From: Arthrobacter sp. DWC3
Lineage (GTDB): Bacteria > Actinomycetota > Actinomycetes > Actinomycetales > Micrococcaceae
Reading direction: 5' to 3'
Length of the DNA: 64,000 nucleotides
NCBI RefSeq assembly: GCF_002929375.1
Contig: NZ_PJIP01000005.1
Coordinates: 234,892 to 298,891 of the forward strand
Shown piece by piece: positions 55,618 to 64,000 of this stretch. The translations under genes and the position numbers were made by a program. How positions within the stretch are numbered: position 1 is the stretch's first letter; every line of letters starts with the position of its first letter. The notes below the pieces were generated by a model. That model was given only the letters and a program-made list of their open reading frames with translations, was not told the DNA's origin and ran no database searches.

Positions 55618-56618
55618 GCCGCGCGCGGACCGGACGGACGGGCGGCGCCGTGGCGCTGGCCGGTACCGCCGTCGTCGGTGTCCTCCTCGCGGGATGCGGG
55701 CTGCAGCCCGCCACCTCGTACGTCCCCGCGTCCGGTCCCGGGTCCATCCAGCCGATCGAGGGGGTCGGCGGCGCCCCGCTCACCGTGACGTCCAAGAACT
55801 TCACGGAGCAGCTGATCCTGGGCAAGATCTCCGTGCTGGCCGCCCAGGCGGCGGGGTTCGACGTCACCGACCTGACGAACGCGCCCGGGTCCCAGCCCGT
55901 CCGCGACCTCATCGTGTCCGGTGAGGCCGACGTGACCTGGGAGTACACCGGGACGGCGTGGCTCGCGTTCCTCGGCAAGGAGGCCGGGATCGCTGACCAG
56001 CAGGAGCAGTGGACAGCCGTCCGTGACGCCGACGTGCCGAACGGCCTCGTCTGGGGGGAATCGGCGCCGCTGAACAACACGTACGCCATGGCCGTGCGGA
56101 CCGAGGCCATCCCCGAGCTCGGCGGCATCACCACCATGTCGGGGCTCACCCAGCTCCCGCCGGAGCAGAGGACGTTCTGCGTGGAGGCCGAGTTCAACTC
56201 CCGCGCGGACGGCATGACGCCGATGCTGCAGCACTACGGCCTGGAGCGCGGCGCCGCGACCGGCGTCCCCGACGCGAACATCGGTATCTACGACACCGGC
56301 GCCATCTACGGTGCGACCGACACGGGCGCCTGCAACTTCGGGGAGGTCTTCGCCACCGACGGGCGTATCGACGCCCTGGGACTGACCATCCTCGAGGACG
56401 ATCTCGGGTTCTTCCCCGCCTACAACGCCGCTCCCGTGTACTTCGGCGAGACGCTCGAGGAGTACCCGGAACTCGAGGACGTGTTCGACGCCATCGCGCC
56501 GTCCCTGACGGACGAGGCCCTGCGCAGCATGAACCTGCGCGTCGACGTCGAGGGCGAGGAGCCCGCCGATGTCGCCTTCGACTTCATGGTGGACAACGGG
56601 TTCATCACCGGTCCCTAG
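55614..56618 (+). CDS. osmoprotectant-binding lipoprotein
   Basis: Predicted 334-residue family (OpuBC/ProX) binding protein. The lipobox LLAGC is at about residues 24-28, so it is anchored outside the membrane. SKNFTEQLILGKI and DVTWEYTGTAW are family hallmarks. It closes the four-gene operon. Its TAG stop overlaps the stop of the convergent STAS-like gene by 4 nt, leaving no room for a separate terminator. Confidence 0.93.
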   Translation: MSRARTGRTGGAVALAGTAVVGVLLAGCGLQPATSYVPASGPGSIQPIEGVGGAPLTVTSKNFTEQLILGKISVLAAQAAGFDVTDLTNAPGSQPVRDLIVSGEADVTWEYTGTAWLAFLGKEAGIADQQEQWTAVRDADVPNGLVWGESAPLNNTYAMAVRTEAIPELGGITTMSGLTQLPPEQRTFCVEAEFNSRADGMTPMLQHYGLERGAATGVPDANIGIYDTGAIYGATDTGACNFGEVFATDGRIDALGLTILEDDLGFFPAYNAAPVYFGETLEEYPELEDVFDAIAPSLTDEALRSMNLRVDVEGEEPADVAFDFMVDNGFITGP

Positions 56619-57022
56619 GCGCTGCGCACCGCCGTCAGGGCCGGCGCCGGTGCCGTGGAGAGCCACGCGCGGGCGTCCGCGGTCCCGAGGAAGTAACGGG
56701 TCCGGCTGCGGGACTGCGCGATGAAGGCGGCGAGGACGCGGTCCACGGGGTCGCGGCCGGTCAGCCCGATCGGCCCGCGATGGCGGTACGCGACGAGCAT
56801 CTGCCGTGCGTGCGGCGTGATGTGCCGGATCACGTTGAGGTGCACGAGCATCGGCGCCCGGTGCCAGTCCGGGAAGTGCGTGATGGTGTTCGCGAGGACG
56901 TCGAGCTCGGCGGGACCCACCCCGATGCCGGGGCGCCAGAGGACCTCGAGGATGCCGTCGTCGTGGAGGATCGTGAAGTCCGGGCGGATCATCACGCGGT
57001 CACGCTCGGTCGAACCGTCCAT
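56615..57022 (-). CDS. STAS/SpoIIAA-like small protein
   Basis: Predicted 135-residue soluble protein. The alternation of strands and helices, with LEVLWRPGIGVGP, ITPHARQMLVAY and DPVDRVLAAFIAQS, suggests the STAS-like fold found in small actinobacterial proteins (DUF7793-like), role unknown. GAGAGG is upstream of two adjacent ATGs (57025 and 57022); spacing favours the second. It is followed upstream by an adenosine-deaminase-like gene in the same direction. Confidence 0.65.
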   Translation of the reverse strand: MDGSTERDRVMIRPDFTILHDDGILEVLWRPGIGVGPAELDVLANTITHFPDWHRAPMLVHLNVIRHITPHARQMLVAYRHRGPIGLTGRDPVDRVLAAFIAQSRSRTRYFLGTADARAWLSTAPAPALTAVRSA

Positions 57023-57092
57023 CATGGCCTCTCGTCGTCGGCTCCTGTCCGGCCGCTCCCCGGTGCAGTCTTCCACTGCGGGCACGCCCGTC

Positions 57093-58103
57093 CTACCCGG
57101 CGCGCCCGGCATGCGCTGCGAGCCGCCACGACTCGACCTCCGCGAGCAGCTCCGCCCGCCGGTGATCGTCGAGGAACGCCGACCGGACCGAGTTCGCGGC
57201 GAGCATCGCCTGCTCGTCGATCCCGAGACCGAAGGCCTCGACCAGCGCCGCCAGGTTGTCGTCCACGTAGCCCCCGAAGTAGGCGGGATCGTCGGAGTTG
57301 ACCGAGACGTTCAGGCCCCGGGCGAGCATCTCCGGCAGGGGGTGGTCCCCGATGGCCGGGACGGCACGCAGCCTGACGTTCGAGAGCGGGCACACCGTCA
57401 GCGGCACGCGGTCCGCGACGAGCTGCTCCACCAGCGCCTCGTCCTCGAGGCACCGGATGCCGTGGTCCAGCCGGTCCACCCGCAGGACGTCGAGGGCCTC
57501 CCACACGTACGCGGGAGGTCCCTCCTCGCCCGCGTGCGCGACGCACCGGAGTCCGGCGGCCCGCGCGACGTCGTACACCTCCGCGAAGAGCGACGGCGGG
57601 TAGCCCAGCTCGGCGGAGTCGAGGCCGATCCCGACGATCGGCGCGTCCATGGCGAGGAGGTCGTGCAGGACGGCGAGGGCCTCGGAGGCGGGGCGGTCGC
57701 GCAGGAAGGCGATGATGAGGGACGTGCTGACGCCGACGTCGGCGACACTCGTGGAGAGGGCGGCCGCGACGCCGCCCACGCAGGTCCCGAGGGCGACGCC
57801 GCGTGCGAGGTGCGCCTGCGGATCCATCATGATCTCGGCGTGCCGCACACCCGCGGCGGCCGCACGCCGGAGGTAGGCGCGGGTCATGTCCGCGAAGTCC
57901 TGCTCGGTGCGCAGCACGTCCATGGTGGCGTAGTACAGGTCGAGGAAGGACTGCAGGTCCGTGAAGGCGTACCGGGCGGCGAGGTCCGCAGCGTCGGCAT
58001 AGGGGAGGGTGATCCCGTTGCGGTCGGCGAGCGTGAAGACCAGCTCCGGCTCGAGGGTCCCCTCGATGTGCAGGTGCAGTTCGGCGCAGGGCAGTGGCGG
58101 CAT
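57093..58103 (-). CDS. adenosine/adenine deaminase family protein
   Basis: Predicted 336-residue zinc amidohydrolase. The zinc site is HLHIEG (His10, His12), CVAHAGEEG, LDHGIRC and NSDDPAYF. HIEGTLEPEL, rather than the HLDG of classical adenosine deaminases, is typical of the adenine aminohydrolase (Aah1) branch, so adenine to hypoxanthine may be the real reaction; this is inferred. TAGGCT (58110-58115) ends 6 nt before the ATG, indicating a leaderless mRNA. Confidence 0.9.
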   Translation of the reverse strand: MPPLPCAELHLHIEGTLEPELVFTLADRNGITLPYADAADLAARYAFTDLQSFLDLYYATMDVLRTEQDFADMTRAYLRRAAAAGVRHAEIMMDPQAHLARGVALGTCVGGVAAALSTSVADVGVSTSLIIAFLRDRPASEALAVLHDLLAMDAPIVGIGLDSAELGYPPSLFAEVYDVARAAGLRCVAHAGEEGPPAYVWEALDVLRVDRLDHGIRCLEDEALVEQLVADRVPLTVCPLSNVRLRAVPAIGDHPLPEMLARGLNVSVNSDDPAYFGGYVDDNLAALVEAFGLGIDEQAMLAANSVRSAFLDDHRRAELLAEVESWRLAAHAGRAG

Positions 58104-58177
58104 CCTCCCAGCCTAGAAGAGGGTCCCGTGATCCGCGGCACCGGTGACGGCCGGGGCGTGCGCCGCCGGCGCGGCAG

Positions 58178-58894
58178 CTACTTCTTCCCGAGGAGGTCCC
58201 CGCTGCTGACGAGGTGTTCGGCCACGTTCCAGAGCTTGGTGTTGGTCCGCTGGCTGGCCAGGGACAGCACGATGAACGCCTGCGCGCCCGTGATCTTGTG
58301 GCGTTCCATCAGGATCCCCTTGGCCTGGCCGATCAGGTCCCTGGAATCGATGGCCTCCTTCAGCTGCCGGGACTCCTCGGCCTCGGCGAACGCAACGGCG
58401 GCATGGGACGCGACCAGCAGGCCGATGTCCTCCGACTCGTCGGTGAACGCATTGGCCTCATAGGAGTAGAGGTTCAGCGCGCCGAGGTCGTCGCCTTCGA
58501 CCCAGATCTGGATGGAGAGCATGCCCCGGGCTCCCGCCTCGGTGGCGCGCTGGGCGAAGAGGGGCCAGCGCTCCTCGGCCTCCATGTCCGGGACGCGGAC
58601 GGTCCGGTGTTCGTACGCCGCCTCCAGGCACGGGCCCTCGCCGGTCTCCATCTGCAGCGCGTCGATCCGCTTCGGGAGGTCGCTGGACGGTGCACGGGAA
58701 CCGACGTTCTCCCGGCCGCGGACCACGCTGACGGATCCCTCGTCGGCGCCGGGCACCAGTTCCAGTGCGGCGTGGACGAATCCGGCGAGGATCGCGTCGG
58801 AGTCGGGCTCCCGCTGGAGGGACCTCGCGAGGTCCGCCAGGTCGGAGGCGAGATCGCGGTTGCGCTCCGTGCCGCCGTGGTGGGAGGAGGGCAT
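58178..58894 (-). CDS. GAF-ANTAR domain regulator (second copy)
   Basis: Predicted 238-residue paralogue of the protein at 46107-46853, with GAF (about 20-160) and ANTAR (about 175-235, SRDLIGQAKGILMERHKIT). Shared phrases such as LADLARSLQRE and TGEGPC confirm the relation. ATG 58894 fits the paralogue's start, but no good ribosome site is seen. The 298 nt to the divergent peroxidase gene hold no gene; they include a GGGACCGGTCCC palindrome at 59042-59053. Confidence 0.85.
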   Translation of the reverse strand: MPSSHHGGTERNRDLASDLADLARSLQREPDSDAILAGFVHAALELVPGADEGSVSVVRGRENVGSRAPSSDLPKRIDALQMETGEGPCLEAAYEHRTVRVPDMEAEERWPLFAQRATEAGARGMLSIQIWVEGDDLGALNLYSYEANAFTDESEDIGLLVASHAAVAFAEAEESRQLKEAIDSRDLIGQAKGILMERHKITGAQAFIVLSLASQRTNTKLWNVAEHLVSSGDLLGKK

Positions 58895-59192
58895 GCCGCG
58901 GTCCACGGTCGGCCGCTCGGTCAACGCCGGTCCCGTCGGGTCGGCGATCCGGGACGGGCGTCCGGTGTGGGGAGTGGGGTCATGATTCCCAGTCTGGCAG
59001 ACGCATGGCGGCCCCACGTAGTGATTCTCCTCAACCCCGCAGGGACCGGTCCCGTGCTCGGCTCCCACCCGTCCGGGGGCCCTCCCGATGCACGCCGGAC
59101 CGTGGCCCCAAGTTTTTCCCAAGGACGTTTCTCCAAGGTGGAGCCAGCCGGCGCACATCGGGGTGGCCGGGGACTGGATGAGGGAAGCAGCT

Positions 59193-62100
59193 ATGGCTAG
59201 GCATCACCGCACCGACCACAGAGAGGGCGGCCACTCACGCCGCCACGGAAGAAGCATTCCCACCAGGGCGACGGCAGGACTGGTGGCACTGGTCCTCGGC
59301 GCCGGCGTCCTGCCGGCCGTCCTGGCGCCGGCGGTCTCGGCCGCTCCTGTCGGGCAGGGGCTGACCCTCAACGCAGGGGACATGCGCTTCATCCTGAAGC
59401 AGATCAAGATCGCCGAGAACCATGCCACCACGGAGGACGCCCAGGGCAATCCCGTGGCGGGAGCACCCCTGGTCGGTCCGGGCCCCGATCAGATCGCGAA
59501 CCCGCTGCTGCCGTACGGGCTGCGGACCGTGGACGGTACCGACAACAACCTCGTCGAGGGCCAGGAGGCGTTCGGGTCGTCCAACCTGCCCTTCCCCCGT
59601 CTCGCCGAACCGCAATGGCGCACCGCCCCGGACGGACGTTCCTACAAGTCGGTCGGCACCAACATCACGGACGGGACCGCACGATTCGTCAGCAACGTGG
59701 TCGTGGATCAGACCTCGACCAACCCGGCGGCCATCGCAGCCGCCGGCAAGGCGCACCGGACCGTCAACGACGGACCGACGGCCGTCCCCTGTGAGACGCC
59801 GGGTGTTCCCGTGGACTGCGTGGAGGAGGGGGAGACGCTCGACATCCCGAACGTCACCACGGACTTCGGGCTGTCCCCGCCCTACAACGGCATGTTCGCG
59901 CTGTTCGGGCAGTTCTTCGATCACGGCATCGATTCCACCAGGAAATCGAAGAGCGTGGTGATGATGCCGCTCGCCGCCGACGACCCGCTCTACGTCCCGG
60001 GCGGTCGGACGAACTTCATGATGCTGAGTCGCGCCGAGAACCAGCCCGGCCCGGACGGGGTGCTCGGAACCGCCGACGACGTCCAGGACGGCACCAACAC
60101 GAACTCCCCCTGGGTCGACCAGAGCCAGACCTACTCGTCGCACCCCGCGCATCAGGTCTTCCTCCGCGAGTACGCGCCGGACGCCGACGGCGACCCGGTC
60201 TCGACCGGCGACCTGCTCGAAGGCGCGCCGGGCGGCCTGGCCACGTGGCAGGACACCAAGGACCAGGCGGCCGACCTCCTCGGACTGAAGCTCTCCGACG
60301 CCGACATCGGGAACATCCCCATGATCGCCACCGACCAGTACGGACGGTTCCTCCGTGGTCCGAACGGTCTTCCCCAGTACGTCAAGCAGGACAGGACCAT
60401 GGTCGAGGGCGACCTCGGGAGCCCGGTGGCCCCTCCGGCCGACGTGCAGCGCATCGGCATCGCCTTCCTCGACGACATCGCCCACACCGCCTCGCCGTTC
60501 GACTCGCGGACCGGTGGGCTCCTCGCCGCGGACGGCGATACGGCCATCACACCCACGACCAGCCCCCAGCCGGCCGGTACCTACGACGACGAGATGCTGA
60601 ACAGGCACTTCATCGCCGGCGACGGACGGGCCAACGAGAACATCGGCCTCACGGCGATCCACCAGGTGTTCCACTCCGAGCACAACCGCCTGGTGACCTA
60701 CATGGAGGAGCTCCTCACCTCCCTGAACCTCGACCTGGACGAGTGGAAGCTCCCGGACGGGACCTGGAACGGTGAGCGGCTCTTCCAGGCGGCCCGGTAC
60801 GTCACCGAGATGGAGTACCAGCACCTCGTCTTCGAGGAGTTCGCCCGCAAGGTGCAGCCCGGCATCAACCCCTTCAACCCGTTCACCCAGGCGGACACGG
60901 GGATCGACCCGGCGGTGACGGCGGAGTTCGCGCACGCGACCTACCGGTTCGGCCATTCGATGCTGACCGAGACGGTCGACAGGAAGACCGCCTCCGGCCA
61001 GGACATCGGCATGCCGCTCCTCGATGCCTTCCTCAACCCGCCCGCCTACTATGCCAACGGCAGTGGGACGCTGACCCCGGAACAGGCCGCGGGAAGCATC
61101 GCCATGGGCATGACCGACCAGGTGGGCGCCGAGCTCGACGAGTTCGTCACCGACACGCTCCGCAACAACGTGCTGGGGCTGCCCCTCGACCTCGCGTCGC
61201 TCAACATCGCCCGGGGCCGGGAGACAGGGGTCCCCTCACTCAACAACCTGCGTACCCAGCTGTACGCGGAGACCGGGGAGTCGTCCCTGAAGCCCTACAC
61301 CAGCTGGGTCGATTTCGGCCAGGGCCTGAAGCACCCCGATTCCGTGGTGAACTTCATGGCCGCCTACGGGCAGCACCCGAGCATCACGGGCGCGACGACC
61401 ATCGACGGCAAGCGTGCCGCCGCCCAGCTGCTGTTCGACATGGACGTGGCCAACCCGGCGACGCCGGCGGATGCCTACGATTTCGCGAACAGCACCGGGA
61501 CCTGGGCCACCACGGCATCCGGGCTCGACGACGTCGACCTCTGGGTCGGTGGCCTCGCGGAGATGCAGAATCTCTTCGGCGGCCTGCTGGGATCCACGTT
61601 CAACTACATCTTCGAGCGCCAGATGACCGACCTGCAGGACGGCGACCGGTTGTACTACCTGTCCCGTACCTCCGGACTGAACCTGCGCACCGAGCTCGAG
61701 GGCAACTCCTTCGCCGAACTCATCATGAGGAACACGGACGCATCGGCCCTCAAGGCCGATGTCTTCGGGGTCGCGGACTGCGAGTTCGAGCTGGCCAACA
61801 TCGCGGGCACCACGGGCAACAACGTCGCGGACGACACCACGTCCGCCTGCGACGAGTCGGCCCTGCTGCTGAAGATGGCGGACGGGACCATCCGGTACCG
61901 CGTCAGCAACTCGGTGGACCGCCCGGGCCTCAACGCCCAGTCCACCTTCAACGGCACCGCCGGGACCGATCGCATCTGGGGCGGCATCGACAACGACACG
62001 TTCTGGGGCAACGACGGAGACGACATCCTCGAAGGCTCGGACGGCGCGGACATGGTCCTCGGCGGCACGGGCAAGGACCGCATCACCGATACCCACGGGG

Positions 62101-64000
62101 ACGACGTCCTGAAGGGCGGTGCCGGCAACGACGCGATCGACGCCGGGCCAGGGCTCGACATCATCATGTCCGCCGACGGGGACGATTTCTCCAACGGCGG
62201 CCTGAACGGGAACGAACACTTCGCGGGCGAAGGCGACGACCTCGTCATCGCCGGGGACGGCCCCGACACGGTCTTCGGCGGAGGTGGCGACGACTGGATG
62301 GAAGGCGGCAACGCGAACGACCTGCTCCAGGGCGACAGCGGCGCCCCGTTCTTCGACGACATCAACAACCCGGGCCACGACGTCATGATCGGGGACTCCG
62401 GCGAGGACGACTACGACGCCGAGGGCGGGGACGACGTCATGGTCGCCGGCCCCGGCATCGAACGCAACCACGGTGTCTACGGATTCGACTGGGTCACCCA
62501 CGCCCGATCCATCGAACGCGCCGACTCCGACATGCGGATGCTGGTGGTGGAGGGCCCCACCGCCCTTCGCGACCGGTTCCTGCAGGTGGAGGCCCTGTCC
62601 GGCTGGGACAAGGACGACGTCCTGCGCGGTGACGACGCCGCACCCTCCGATCCGGAGGCGGAGGTCGGCGCCGAGGGCCTGACCAACGTGCTCGACGCCG
62701 AAGGTATCGCCCGCATCGGGGGGCTCGGTGATCTCCTGCCCGACGGAGCGACCACGTTCGGGGCCGGCAACATCATCATCGGCGGATCCGGGAGCGACGA
62801 GATCTGGGGCAACGGCGCCGACGACATCATCGACGGCGACAAGTGGCTCGACGTCCGCCTGAGCGTCCGGGATTCGGCTGGAGCGGAGACCCGCAGGGCG
62901 AATTCCCTTACGGAGCTCCAGGCGGACATCATGGCCGGCAGGATCGACCCCGGGCAGGTGGAGATGGTCCGGGAGATCGTCGCACCGTCCGAGGCGACGG
63001 GCATCGATACCGCGGTGTTCTCCGGCGCACGGTCCGAGTACGGCATCAGCACCACCGCGGGCGTCACCACGGTGACGCACACCGGCGGATCCGCGGAGGA
63101 CGGCACGGACACCATCACCAACGTTGAGCTGCTGCGATTCACGGACGGGACCGTCGAGATCCCCTCGCCGGGATCGGGGGCGCCCGCGGACACCACGGCA
63201 CCGACGGTGGGTACGCGGACACCGGCAGCCGACGCTGTCGGGGTGGCCGTGGGGGCCGACATCGGTGCAGTGTTCGCCGAGGCCGTGTCCGGGGTGAGCG
63301 GGACGACGCTGCGGCTGACCGACGCTGCCGGTACCGCGGTGGCCGGCGCGGTCGCCTACGACCAAGCGACGCGCACCGCAACGCTGGACCCGACGGCTGA
63401 TCTGGCCGCGGGCACCCGGTACACGGTGAGCCTGACGGCAGGGATCACGGATGCTGCAGGCAATGCCCTGGCTCCCGTGAGCTGGAGCTTCACCACGGCA
63501 ACCGGCACGACGACGACACCCCCGCCGGCGACGGTTCCCGCGGCGGCGACCGCGGCGATCAATGCGGCCGCGGCAGCATCACCGGGGATCGGGGCCGCGA
63601 CCGGTCCTGTGACCTGTGGTCTGACCGCGGGCGGTTGCTACCAGAGCTATCAGGGCGGCGACGTGCACTGGACCCAGGCCACCGGAGCCCGCGTCACCAA
63701 GGGCGCCGTCCGCGCCCTCTGGGGCGCCCAGGGATTCGAGAACGGGCCCCTGGGCTACCCGACCAGCAACGAGATCGGCGGCCTCAAGAACGGCGGCGTG
63801 CTCCAGCGCTACCAGGGCGGCACCATCCACTGGTCCCCGACCACCGGGGCGTTCATCACCCGCGGCGCCATCCAGGCCCGGTGGGGCACCCAGGGATGGG
63901 AGAACGGGTTCCTCGGCTACCCCACCAGCAACGAGATCGGCGGCCTCAAGAACGGCGGCGTGCTCCAGCGCTACCAGGGCGGCACCATCCACTGGTCCCC
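59193..64000 (+). CDS. giant secreted haem peroxidase with RTX-like, Ig-like and LGFP repeats (cut by window end)
   Basis: At least 1602 residues; the stop is beyond the window. A signal peptide (about 24-51, ending AVSAA) precedes an animal-type haem peroxidase domain (about 60-850). Its active site is complete: distal Gln240, Asp243 and His244 in GQFFDHG; Arg479 and Glu482 in GDGRANENIG; proximal His588 in YRFGHSM; and NIARGRETG (671-679). Asp243 and Glu482 match the residues that bind haem covalently in mammalian peroxidases. Gly/Asp-rich RTX-like repeats follow (920-1050, 1190-1222), then a SbsA-type Ig-like domain (about 1331-1436) and LGFP repeats from about 1477. LGFP repeats bind cell-wall polymers, so the enzyme is probably displayed on the wall. 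GGGAAG is upstream of the ATG. Confidence 0.9.
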   Translation, partial: MARHHRTDHREGGHSRRHGRSIPTRATAGLVALVLGAGVLPAVLAPAVSAAPVGQGLTLNAGDMRFILKQIKIAENHATTEDAQGNPVAGAPLVGPGPDQIANPLLPYGLRTVDGTDNNLVEGQEAFGSSNLPFPRLAEPQWRTAPDGRSYKSVGTNITDGTARFVSNVVVDQTSTNPAAIAAAGKAHRTVNDGPTAVPCETPGVPVDCVEEGETLDIPNVTTDFGLSPPYNGMFALFGQFFDHGIDSTRKSKSVVMMPLAADDPLYVPGGRTNFMMLSRAENQPGPDGVLGTADDVQDGTNTNSPWVDQSQTYSSHPAHQVFLREYAPDADGDPVSTGDLLEGAPGGLATWQDTKDQAADLLGLKLSDADIGNIPMIATDQYGRFLRGPNGLPQYVKQDRTMVEGDLGSPVAPPADVQRIGIAFLDDIAHTASPFDSRTGGLLAADGDTAITPTTSPQPAGTYDDEMLNRHFIAGDGRANENIGLTAIHQVFHSEHNRLVTYMEELLTSLNLDLDEWKLPDGTWNGERLFQAARYVTEMEYQHLVFEEFARKVQPGINPFNPFTQADTGIDPAVTAEFAHATYRFGHSMLTETVDRKTASGQDIGMPLLDAFLNPPAYYANGSGTLTPEQAAGSIAMGMTDQVGAELDEFVTDTLRNNVLGLPLDLASLNIARGRETGVPSLNNLRTQLYAETGESSLKPYTSWVDFGQGLKHPDSVVNFMAAYGQHPSITGATTIDGKRAAAQLLFDMDVANPATPADAYDFANSTGTWATTASGLDDVDLWVGGLAEMQNLFGGLLGSTFNYIFERQMTDLQDGDRLYYLSRTSGLNLRTELEGNSFAELIMRNTDASALKADVFGVADCEFELANIAGTTGNNVADDTTSACDESALLLKMADGTIRYRVSNSVDRPGLNAQSTFNGTAGTDRIWGGIDNDTFWGNDGDDILEGSDGADMVLGGTGKDRITDTHGDDVLKGGAGNDAIDAGPGLDIIMSADGDDFSNGGLNGNEHFAGEGDDLVIAGDGPDTVFGGGGDDWMEGGNANDLLQGDSGAPFFDDINNPGHDVMIGDSGEDDYDAEGGDDVMVAGPGIERNHGVYGFDWVTHARSIERADSDMRMLVVEGPTALRDRFLQVEALSGWDKDDVLRGDDAAPSDPEAEVGAEGLTNVLDAEGIARIGGLGDLLPDGATTFGAGNIIIGGSGSDEIWGNGADDIIDGDKWLDVRLSVRDSAGAETRRANSLTELQADIMAGRIDPGQVEMVREIVAPSEATGIDTAVFSGARSEYGISTTAGVTTVTHTGGSAEDGTDTITNVELLRFTDGTVEIPSPGSGAPADTTAPTVGTRTPAADAVGVAVGADIGAVFAEAVSGVSGTTLRLTDAAGTAVAGAVAYDQATRTATLDPTADLAAGTRYTVSLTAGITDAAGNALAPVSWSFTTATGTTTTPPPATVPAAATAAINAAAAASPGIGAATGPVTCGLTAGGCYQSYQGGDVHWTQATGARVTKGAVRALWGAQGFENGPLGYPTSNEIGGLKNGGVLQRYQGGTIHWSPTTGAFITRGAIQARWGTQGWENGFLGYPTSNEIGGLKNGGVLQRYQGGTIHWS
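63762..64000 (+). repeat. LGFP-coding tandem repeat
   Basis: Bases 63762-63838 and 63924-64000 are identical over 77 nt at an offset of 162 nt, or one 54-residue LGFP unit (LGYPTSNEIGGLKNGG). The array continues past the window edge. Confidence 0.85.

Noticed and set aside
1-64000. tRNA, rRNA, insertion sequence, integrase or attachment site
   Set aside because: I looked on both strands and saw no cloverleaf, rRNA core, transposase motif or flanking repeats that I could support.

Overview
The window is very GC-rich, almost entirely protein coding, and looks like chromosome of a Micrococcaceae actinobacterium close to Arthrobacter. This is an inference from gene content and codon use: menaquinone genes of actinobacterial type, TAT-exported PhoX, GAF-ANTAR regulators, LGFP cell-wall repeats, a CmtR-like metal sensor and many GTG starts. 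I see no rRNA, tRNA, CRISPR array, insertion sequence or prophage gene. About 52 protein genes are called; many long open frames that overlap them are only shadows.

Layout. 1-3000: a hypothetical protein, a zinc alcohol dehydrogenase and a PAP2 phosphatase. 3027-16386: a menaquinone region (menC, menD, menF, menG, a menJ-like reductase and a polyprenyl diphosphate synthase), interrupted by a C26 glutamine-amidotransferase-like hydrolase, a frameshifted PhoX phosphatase behind a PHO-box-like promoter, and a polar amino acid ABC importer. 16593-22594: HIT and SUKH-like proteins, a TRIC-type membrane protein, an esterase and two sensor kinases facing each other. 22730-36483: amine catabolism, with a PucR regulator divergent from patD-gabT, then a TetR regulator divergent from a putrescine-oxidase-like gene, a universal stress protein, two APC permeases, a MarR regulator and a saccharopine-dehydrogenase-like gene. 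Putrescine to 4-aminobutanal to GABA to succinate semialdehyde can be drawn from these genes; succinate semialdehyde dehydrogenase is not identified here.

36487-44660: rarD divergent from an FprA-type reductase, a GAF regulator, a repeat-rich secreted M23 peptidase, and an ExaC-type aldehyde dehydrogenase with its DUF779 partner. 44709-52556: a CDF metal exporter with a CmtR-like sensor, a GAF-ANTAR regulator, an aldo/keto reductase divergent from TetR-MMPL, a Nudix hydrolase and a YitT protein. 52868-56618: an osmoprotectant (OpuB/ProU-type) ABC operon with overlapping genes. 56615-58894: a STAS-like protein, an adenosine/adenine deaminase and a second GAF-ANTAR protein. 59193-64000: the start of a giant secreted haem peroxidase with RTX-like, Ig-like and LGFP repeats, cut by the window edge.

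Two signals recur. At least ten genes have a TANNNT -10 hexamer ending 6-7 nt before the start codon, as expected for leaderless mRNAs. Coding tandem repeats have expanded in four proteins (MenD, PucR, M23 peptidase, peroxidase).
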